A stretch of DNA of 11,177 bases from an uncultured Collinsella sp. (GTDB lineage Bacteria > Actinomycetota > Coriobacteriia > Coriobacteriales > Coriobacteriaceae), in assembly GCA_902488525.1 (NCBI GenBank), contig CABTWP010000054.1, forward strand, positions 1 to 11,177. The letters are read 5' to 3'. The first letter of the stretch is position 1. Each line of letters starts with the position of its first letter. The notes below the pieces were generated by a model. That model was not told the origin of the DNA, searched no databases, and worked only from the letters and a program-made list of their open reading frames with translations. Below are positions 6,255-11,177 of this stretch, in pieces. The translations under genes and the position numbers were made by a program.

Positions 6255-7568
6255 ATGTTCTGCTCGCAGTGCGGCGCCCCCATGGGCGATAACGACAAGT
6301 TCTGCGGCGTGTGTGGTGCTCCTAATGCCGGTGCCGCTGGCCCCGCTCCCCAGGGACAGCCTCAGCCCCAGCAGTTTGTTCCGCAACCGCCCGTGGCGAA
6401 TGCGCCAAAGGGCTGTGTGGCTCAGGCGTTCCAAGATATGACCAAGACTCCGGGCGTGCTTCAGCGTGTATGCCAAATCGCGTTTTTGCCGGCGCTGATT
6501 TGCGTTGTGTCAGTGCTCGTGTTGTTTATTCCCGTTATTGGCGGCATTGCGGCTGCCATCGGCTTTTTGGCAGCTTGCATTGCGAGCGTGTGCGGTTCCG
6601 GCTTTGGCATCGAGTGGGGTCGCGATCTGTCGCTTAAGATCGATGACGGCATGGATCGTCCGCTGATGCGTTCCACGTCGTTTGGTCTCGGAGTCTTTTC
6701 GAGCGTTATTTCGGTCGTGCTCGAGGTTATCGCTGCCATTCCCGTTATCGGTGTAGTGCTTTCGCTGGTGGAGGGCGTGGTAATTGGCGCTGCGGGCTCG
6801 TATTCTTATTACGGCTCTTATGCGCTCGAGGCTGCGCTGTTTGGCTCGCTTGGCCTGCTTGTCCTGGCGCTAATTGCCTCGGCGATTCTGGGTGTCTTCT
6901 TTAAGATGTTCGCCGACATCGCCGTGATGCACTTTGCGGTGACCGGGCGTGTCGAGAGCGCGTTTTCGCTCGATAAGGTCTGGGCGGCGTTTAAGCACAA
7001 CAAGACCAAGCTGTTCTGTGCTTCGTTCCTTCCCGAGTTTTTGACGGGCCTGGTCGCCAACGTTGTCACATGGATCTTGACGGTCGTCTTTGGCGCCATT
7101 GCCTCTGTCGGTATGTATAGCTACTACTATCGTCCTACGGGTATTGAGGCAATTGTTACCGGCGGTGGCGTCACGCTCGCGCTGTTCTTGGTGCTGGTCG
7201 CTTTCGTCACCGTATTTCTTACGGTCTTTGGCAAGATGCTCAAGCACCGTGCCGTTGGCTATTGGGTTGCACGTTATGCAAGCGAGTGGGCCGACGAGGA
7301 CAAGGACGACGTCCTGACTTTTGTATTGCCCTTCGAGAAGAAGTCCGCTCCCTCGGGTTACAGCGCTCCGGATGCCGAGCCCGCACCTGAGTCCGAGCCC
7401 AAGCCTGAGCCGGCACCTGCACCCGCTCCCGCGACCGAGCCTGAGCCGGCGCCCGAGTCTGAGACGGCATCTGAGCCCGAGCCTGCGCCTGAGCCTGAGC
7501 CTGAGCCGGCACCTGCACCTGAGTCGGCGTCCGAGCCAAGCTCCGACGAGGAACCTCAGGACGAGTAG
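6255..7568 (+). CDS. Zinc-ribbon, DUF4013-like polytopic membrane protein with Pro/Glu-rich tail
   Basis: This 437-residue protein starts with a four-cysteine zinc ribbon (C3, C6, C17, C20). A Pro/Gln/Ala-rich linker follows (24-52). A multi-pass membrane region spans about 73-340, with long hydrophobic stretches near 76-112, 145-180, 195-230, 258-290 and 305-327. Within it, KMFADIAVMHFAVTGRVESAF (217-237) resembles the DUF4013 membrane domain. Residues 372-437 form a low-complexity EPEPAP-type tail that is strongly acidic and proline-rich. No enzymatic motif is seen and the function is unknown. An upstream in-frame TTG (6183) would add 24 residues, but the ATG at 6255 is preferred: GAAGGGA (6241-6247) lies seven bases upstream and the zinc ribbon begins there, as in similar proteins. 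The gene is probably monocistronic and ends at a bidirectional terminator facing the M20 gene. Confidence 0.8.
   Translation: MFCSQCGAPMGDNDKFCGVCGAPNAGAAGPAPQGQPQPQQFVPQPPVANAPKGCVAQAFQDMTKTPGVLQRVCQIAFLPALICVVSVLVLFIPVIGGIAAAIGFLAACIASVCGSGFGIEWGRDLSLKIDDGMDRPLMRSTSFGLGVFSSVISVVLEVIAAIPVIGVVLSLVEGVVIGAAGSYSYYGSYALEAALFGSLGLLVLALIASAILGVFFKMFADIAVMHFAVTGRVESAFSLDKVWAAFKHNKTKLFCASFLPEFLTGLVANVVTWILTVVFGAIASVGMYSYYYRPTGIEAIVTGGGVTLALFLVLVAFVTVFLTVFGKMLKHRAVGYWVARYASEWADEDKDDVLTFVLPFEKKSAPSGYSAPDAEPAPESEPKPEPAPAPAPATEPEPAPESETASEPEPAPEPEPEPAPAPESASEPSSDEEPQDE
7374..7538 (+). repeat. Degenerate GAGCCN hexanucleotide repeat tract encoding the Pro/Glu tail
   Basis: Residues 374-428 of the zinc-ribbon protein are encoded by recurring gag-cct/gag-ccg/gca-cct units. 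A near-perfect run lies around 7477-7511 (gagcccgagcctgcgcctga and following). The unit length is a multiple of three, so slippage would change tail length without a frameshift. Confidence 0.6.
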
Positions 7569-7584
7569 CCATGCCGTCTGCCAT

Positions 7585-7614
7585 TTGGGGACGGGGTAGA
7601 AATAGTAGAAATAG
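7585..7614 (+). repeat. Intergenic GGGGACGGGG motif with a 9-bp tandem repeat
   Basis: tttggggacgggg is followed by two exact copies of gtagaaata (7596-7604 and 7605-7613), 16 bases after the stop of the zinc-ribbon gene. The GGGGAC core recalls the GGGACAGG of the hairpin repeats, but there is no convincing stem here. It may be a second type of dispersed intergenic element or chance. Confidence 0.35.
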
Positions 7615-7627
7615 CGCTTGAAGAATG

Positions 7628-7663
7628 AGCGGGGGCGGACGTGTCGAAACGTCCGCCCCCGCT
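7628..7663. terminator. Bidirectional terminator between convergent genes
   Basis: A perfect 15-bp GC-rich stem (7628-7642 with 7649-7663; core GCGGGGGCGGACG) encloses the 6-nt loop gtcgaa. It lies between the convergent zinc-ribbon and M20 genes. T tracts are short on both sides (TTT at 7663-7665 on the + strand, a T-rich cattctt on the - strand), but the very stable stem fits a shared terminator. Confidence 0.8.
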
Positions 7664-7708
7664 TTGACATCGCGATGTGGCTATGACTGCGAGATGCCAG
7701 CGAATCGA

Positions 7709-9172
7709 CTACTCGTCGTGCTTCTCCTCGCGGCGTGCAGCAGCGCGTGCGTCGTGGATGCCCTTGATCGCGGCATGGCGAGCCGTTCGGGCATCATGGA
7801 TGGCGTCGCGAGCCTCGGCGGTCGTCGCCTTGGCAGAGCGCAACTTGGCGGCCAGATCGGGGTTGGTTTCGGCGACCGCGGTAATCGCGGGGCCGTCGAG
7901 CTCCTCTTGCGTGGGCTCGGCCAAAAAGTCGATAGCATACTGGGCGGCCACCATGGAGCCCTTTGCCAGCACGGTCTCGTCGATCTTGTAGAAGCAGGAA
8001 TGTTGGGCGTACGTGGCGCCAATCTTGGGGTTGCGCGTACCTACAAAGGCGAGCACGCCCGGTACGCGACGCAGGTACTCCGAAAAATCCTCGCCCGAAA
8101 GCGTGCCGCAATAATGGCCTTGGCCGGTGGGGCCCAGGCACTTGATTACAGCCTGACGGCAGCGCTCGCTCGAGGCGGCGTCGTTTTCGACCTTGTAGTT
8201 GGCGATGGTGTAGTCGGTGAGCTCTGCCTCGGCGCCCAGAGCTGCCGCGGTATGCTCCACGATGCGGCGCATGAGCTCCGGCATTTCCTCGTGGGTCGAA
8301 TCGCCGTAGGTGCGCACTGTGCCGGCGAGGTAGGCCGTGCCGGCGATAACGTTGCGCGCGGTGCCGCCGTGTAGCTCGCCGACGGTGATGACGGCCGGCT
8401 CGTAGGGGCTGATTTCGCGCGAGACGATGGTCTGCAGGGCATTGACGATCTCGGCGGCCACCATGACGGCGTCGTGGCCGCGTTGGGGCATGGCGCCATG
8501 GCACGAGGTGCCGCGGACATCAATGCGGAACCAGTCGGTATTGGCCATGCGCGGACCGGGCTCGCAGCTTACAGTGCCGGCGTCAACCTCGCTCCAGATA
8601 TGCGCAGCGTAGGCACCATCGACGCCGTCGAGCACGCCCGTGCCGATCATGAGCTTGGCGCCCTGGCCGTTTTCCTCGCTGGGCTGGAAGACGATGCGGA
8701 CTTCGCCGTGGATGTCGTCGGTCATATGGCGCAGGATTTGCAGCGTTCCGAGCATCATGGCGATATGGCAGTCATGGCCGCAGGCGTGCATGCAGTCCTC
8801 GTTGACGCTGGCGAACTCCTCGCCGGTCTGCTCGGTGACGGGCAGGGCGTCGATGTCGGCGCGCAGCAGGATGCGGCGGCGCGGCGTGCCGTCCTCGTGG
8901 TAGGCATCCGGCGCGGTACCGCGAAGCGTTGCCACCAGGCCCGTCTTAAGGGGACGCTCGTAGGGGATATTCATGGCGTCGAGCTGGTTGGCAATGTCGG
9001 AGGTCGTGCGCTCCTCGGCAAGGCTCAGCTCCGGGTGCTTATGGAAGTGCCGGCGCTGCTTGATGATGTAGGGCTCAAACTCGGCGGCGATATCTTGGAT
9101 GGCTGCGGTGACGTCGTCAGCCGCGCGAGCCTCGGTCGCCGCCATAATCTGCTGTGCCTTGGTCTTCGTCAT
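7709..9172 (-). CDS. M20-family metallopeptidase/amidohydrolase with a C-terminal extension
   Basis: This 487-residue cytoplasmic enzyme is of the M20D amidohydrolase type (hippurate, N-acyl amino acid or N-acetyl-diaminopimelate hydrolases). Motifs in order are RRHFHKHPELS (40-50), RADIDALPV (104-112), MHACGHDCH (128-136), QPSEENGQGA (163-172), AAHIW (189-193), SCHGAMPQRGHDA (223-235) and YAQHSCF (388-394). Predicted metal ligands are C131, H133, E167, H191 and H391, with E166 as the general base. The enzyme would hydrolyse an amide bond on an N-acylated amino acid or peptide; the exact substrate cannot be read from sequence. The catalytic core ends near residue 417. The last 70 residues are an Ala/Arg/Glu-rich, probably helical tail containing two similar units (AIHDARTAR 457-465, GIHDARAAA 471-479). 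The reading frame stays open far upstream, so the start rests on AAGGAG (+ strand 9183-9188), ten bases before the ATG at 9172. Confidence 0.92.
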   Translation of the reverse strand: MTKTKAQQIMAATEARAADDVTAAIQDIAAEFEPYIIKQRRHFHKHPELSLAEERTTSDIANQLDAMNIPYERPLKTGLVATLRGTAPDAYHEDGTPRRRILLRADIDALPVTEQTGEEFASVNEDCMHACGHDCHIAMMLGTLQILRHMTDDIHGEVRIVFQPSEENGQGAKLMIGTGVLDGVDGAYAAHIWSEVDAGTVSCEPGPRMANTDWFRIDVRGTSCHGAMPQRGHDAVMVAAEIVNALQTIVSREISPYEPAVITVGELHGGTARNVIAGTAYLAGTVRTYGDSTHEEMPELMRRIVEHTAAALGAEAELTDYTIANYKVENDAASSERCRQAVIKCLGPTGQGHYCGTLSGEDFSEYLRRVPGVLAFVGTRNPKIGATYAQHSCFYKIDETVLAKGSMVAAQYAIDFLAEPTQEELDGPAITAVAETNPDLAAKLRSAKATTAEARDAIHDARTARHAAIKGIHDARAAARREEKHDE

Positions 9173-9223
9173 GGTCGATTTGCTCCTTGCTGGGTTGATC
9201 GCAAAATCGTACAGGCTCTCTCC

Positions 9224-9252
9224 AGTATGCCACCTGCCGCTAGGGCTGGTAA
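9224..9252 (-). promoter_or_regulatory. Candidate promoter of the M20 gene
   Basis: Read on the minus strand, TTACCA (+ strand 9247-9252) and CATACT (+ strand 9224-9229) are 17 bases apart, each matching four of six consensus positions. A TG lies one base upstream of the -10 (extended -10). It would give a leader of about 45 bases containing the AAGGAG site. Confidence 0.4.
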
Positions 9253-9296
9253 AGTTGCCGTTTGCCGCTTGGGGTTTTGTTACAAGGGCGGGGGAG

Positions 9297-9302
9297 TACA
9301 CT
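9297..9302 (+). promoter_or_regulatory. Candidate -10 box upstream of the YtcJ-type gene
   Basis: TACACT lies about 40 bases before the chosen start. No good -35 is seen at 16-18 bases. A 9-base palindrome, TTGTTACAA (9277-9285), lies just upstream and could be an operator half or chance. Confidence 0.2.
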
Positions 9303-9340
9303 CGGGGGTGTTGAATTTCCTGCCAGAGATGGGGATGCCC

Positions 9341-10978
9341 ATGCAACATATCGATCGGATTATCCGCTCCAAGAACGTCTTTACCGCGCAAGACGGCACC
9401 GATACCGCCCGCGAGCTGGCGATTGCCATTGCAAGCGACCGTATCGTCGCAGTCGGTGCGCCCGATGACGTGATCGCCGCCGCTCCTGCCGCTACGTCGG
9501 TTATCGACTACGGCGAGCAGTTTGTCTGCCCCGGTTTCCATGACGCTCATCTGCACTTCTTCCATACCTCGGTCGGTTCCTCGCCGTACATGCTCATGGA
9601 TATGGGCACGTCCGAGGCAGCGCTGGTGCAACGTGCGCTCGAGTTTTCCCAGGACCTGCCCGACGACGCTTGGGTTGTGACGCAGGGCTGGCGCGATTAC
9701 CGTTGGGACCCGCCCGAGCATCCAACCAAGGCATCGCTCGATGCGGCATTTCCCGATCGTCCCTGCGTTATGTATTCGGGCGACGGGCACACGCTTTGGC
9801 TCAACAGCCGTGCACTCGAGGCGCTCGGCGTCACGCGCGACAGCGAGCCGCCGGCGGGCGGCAGCTACGACAAGGACGCAAACGGCGAGCTCACGGGCAT
9901 TGCTCACGAGGCGGCTGCCATGCAGCTGCTGCCGCGCTGCCTTGAGTGGCTGGGCGAAGATCGCATCGCAAGCGCTTACGCCGATCAAATGAGGCGTATG
10001 GCCGAGCAGGGCATCACCTCGATATGCGATATGTCGCTCATGCCCATGCCGGGCTGCGATTTTATCCGCGACGACGTCTACGACAAACTGCAGGCAGCCG
10101 GCAAGTTGGGCATCCGAGCCCATCTGTTCCCCACGCTGTTGGATGACCAGTCGCGCTTGGAAGAGCTGCAGACCCGCTACGCGAACAACGCGCTGCTCTC
10201 GGCGCCAGGCTTTAAGCAGTTCTTCGACGGCGTGTCGAGCGAACACACGGCCTATCTCACCGAGCCCTATACCAACCCGCGCTTCCCGGGCGACCAGGGC
10301 CGTCTGACGGTTCCGGCCGAGCGTATGCGCAAACTGGTCCTCGCTGCCGCGGAGCGCGGTCACACCGTGCGCATCCACGTCATCGGCGACGGTGCCATCC
10401 ATGCCGCGCTCGATATCTTTGAGGAGGCCGCGGAACTGTACGGCCTGCCCCAGCATGGTCATAACACGCTCGAGCATCTGGAGAACCTCTTGCCCGAGGA
10501 CATCGACCGCCTGCGCAAGCTCAACGTGGTTGCTTCGAGCCAGCCCTGCCATATCACGCTCGACCCGGGCGGCCCCGAGCGCGACCTGGGCCTGGAGCGC
10601 AGCCGCATCATGTGGCCGTTTGCGACCTATAAGCAGCGCGGCATCCGCCAAGCCTTCGGCACCGATAGCCCCATCACAGCCGTTACCAGCATGAACGTGC
10701 TCTACACGGCCATCACGCGCCAAGACCCTCGCAGCCACTGGCCCGAGGGCGGCTGGCTTCCCAGCGAGCGCATCGATGCGGCTACAGCCCTGCGCAACTA
10801 CACCCTGGGTAGCGCCTATGCGGCAGGCGACGAGCAAAACCTCGGCAGCTTGGAGCCCGGCAAGTATGCCGACCTGGTAGTCCTGGACCAAAACCCGCTC
10901 ACTGTCGATCCACAAGAGCTCCAGGCTACCAAGGTTCAGGCCACCTACCTGGCAGGTAACTTGATTTACGAGCGCTAG
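9341..10978 (+). CDS. YtcJ-type metal-dependent amidohydrolase (amidohydrolase 3 family)
   Basis: This 545-residue protein belongs to the amidohydrolase superfamily: a beta-sandwich formed by both ends of the chain around a TIM barrel. Metal-site motifs are visible: GFHDAHLH (65-72; H70 and H72), FKQFFDG (291-297; K292 as the likely carbamylated lysine), RIHVIGD (344-350; H346), LEH (377-379; H379) and GTDSP (440-444; D442). The C-terminal LGSLEPGKYADLVVLDQNPL (501-520) is the typical closing motif of the family. YtcJ-like enzymes hydrolyse amide or N-formyl bonds on small molecules; the substrate here is unknown. Three in-frame ATGs (9329, 9335, 9341) compete. 9341 is preferred because GGGG at 9331-9334 sits six bases upstream, but 9329 would add only four residues. 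The frame remains open far upstream (antisense to M20), which is not evidence of a longer protein. The gene is divergent from the M20 gene, with 168 bases between the starts. Confidence 0.92.
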   Translation: MQHIDRIIRSKNVFTAQDGTDTARELAIAIASDRIVAVGAPDDVIAAAPAATSVIDYGEQFVCPGFHDAHLHFFHTSVGSSPYMLMDMGTSEAALVQRALEFSQDLPDDAWVVTQGWRDYRWDPPEHPTKASLDAAFPDRPCVMYSGDGHTLWLNSRALEALGVTRDSEPPAGGSYDKDANGELTGIAHEAAAMQLLPRCLEWLGEDRIASAYADQMRRMAEQGITSICDMSLMPMPGCDFIRDDVYDKLQAAGKLGIRAHLFPTLLDDQSRLEELQTRYANNALLSAPGFKQFFDGVSSEHTAYLTEPYTNPRFPGDQGRLTVPAERMRKLVLAAAERGHTVRIHVIGDGAIHAALDIFEEAAELYGLPQHGHNTLEHLENLLPEDIDRLRKLNVVASSQPCHITLDPGGPERDLGLERSRIMWPFATYKQRGIRQAFGTDSPITAVTSMNVLYTAITRQDPRSHWPEGGWLPSERIDAATALRNYTLGSAYAAGDEQNLGSLEPGKYADLVVLDQNPLTVDPQELQATKVQATYLAGNLIYER

Positions 10979-10995
10979 CCTCATACCCCACTCAT

Positions 10996-11029
10996 AAGGG
11001 GCACGTTTCAGCAACGTGCCCCTTTCTTA
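10996..11029 (+). terminator. Rho-independent terminator of the YtcJ-type gene
   Basis: A perfect 12-bp stem, AAGGGGCACGTT (10996-11007) with AACGTGCCCCTT (11013-11024), encloses a 5-nt loop. A T-rich tail (tttcttatt) follows from 11023. It begins 17 bases after the stop codon. Confidence 0.92.
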
Positions 11030-11127
11030 TTCGCACCATCTGCATCGCCATTTTGCTGCACTGACTTTTCTGAATACCAGGCTCGAATTAGTTAACCTAG
11101 CTCCCGGCAGGTCCGAGGAGGGCAGGA

Positions 11128-11177
11128 GTGAACTCCCGTCACAACTCCGCTCTCGAAGGCCGTCTTCTGCTTGAATA
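11128..11177 (+). CDS. Probable 5' end of a gene cut by the window edge
   Basis: A GTG at 11128 is preceded by AGGAGG (11116-11121) at a six-base spacing, the best ribosome binding site in this part of the window. It opens 16 sense codons to the edge (MNSRHNSALEGRLLLE). The 95 bases upstream, after the terminator, are the expected place for its promoter (TAACCT at 11093-11098 is a weak -10). The product cannot be recognised from so few residues. An open minus-strand frame also crosses this region (stop near 11035), but it is less supported. Confidence 0.5.
   Translation, partial: MNSRHNSALEGRLLLE

Noticed and set aside
7374..7538. The GAGCC-rich tract as a CRISPR-like or minisatellite array.
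   Set aside because: It lies in frame inside a gene and encodes a Pro/Glu low-complexity tail. There are no spacers and no fixed repeat unit.
7625..8374. 249-residue plus-strand open frame beginning in the terminator.
   Set aside because: It is antisense to the M20 C-terminal half, its start lies in a terminator hairpin, and it has no ribosome binding site or domain.
8474..9340. The YtcJ-type frame stays open upstream to 8474, adding about 289 residues.
   Set aside because: This stretch is antisense to the M20 catalytic domain and its translation resembles no domain. The amidohydrolase fold begins right at 9341.
9173..11014. The M20 minus-strand frame stays open to 11014, giving a 1101-residue reading frame.
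   Set aside because: The extra part is antisense to the YtcJ-type gene, whose metal motifs are intact. A good AAGGAG site and the M20 fold start both place the true start at 9172. Open antisense frames are common in GC-rich DNA.

Overview
The window is ordinary chromosomal sequence from a GC-rich, Gram-positive-type bacterium. Codons favour G/C at the third position. There is no rRNA, tRNA, CRISPR array, transposase, integrase or phage gene. The combination of a Firmicutes-style AmaP/DUF2273/Asp23 block, a YitT-family protein, DUF4013-like and DUF6020-like membrane proteins and high GC fits the class Coriobacteriia, probably Collinsella or a close relative. This taxonomic call is an inference from gene content and style, not from a marker gene.

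Layout, left to right: (1) A large polytopic membrane protein (DUF6020-like, 67-2250, +) begins just after a hairpin-forming intergenic repeat. (2) yebC (2416-3222, +) follows and ends in its own terminator. (3) A compact operon, amaP - DUF2273 - asp23 (3389-4876, +), encodes an alkaline-shock/cell-envelope-stress module. The first two genes overlap by 8 bases, and the operon ends in a second copy of the intergenic repeat plus a strong terminator. (4) A YitT-family membrane protein with a DUF2179 domain (5083-6105, +). (5) A zinc-ribbon/DUF4013-like membrane protein with a long Pro/Glu-rich tail (6255-7568, +). (6) Converging on it, and separated by a bidirectional terminator, is an M20 metallopeptidase/amidohydrolase (7709-9172, -). 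(7) Divergent from the M20 gene is a YtcJ-type amidohydrolase (9341-10978, +), closed by a textbook terminator. (8) The right edge probably holds the first 16 codons of another + strand gene behind a strong ribosome binding site.

The only clear functional unit is the amaP-DUF2273-asp23 operon: two small membrane proteins and the soluble Asp23 partner that AmaP anchors at the membrane in Staphylococcus aureus. The two metallohydrolases share a divergent promoter region and may both act on amide substrates, but nothing in the sequence ties them to one pathway.

The most notable non-coding signal is a short hairpin repeat with a shared AAACCTG(T/A)CCC loop. Two copies about 4.9 kb apart, in opposite orientation, match at 43 of 46 positions, and a third, related by its loop only, lies at 2252-2285. 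This looks like a REP/MITE-type dispersed element. I found no convincing novel multi-gene system in the window.
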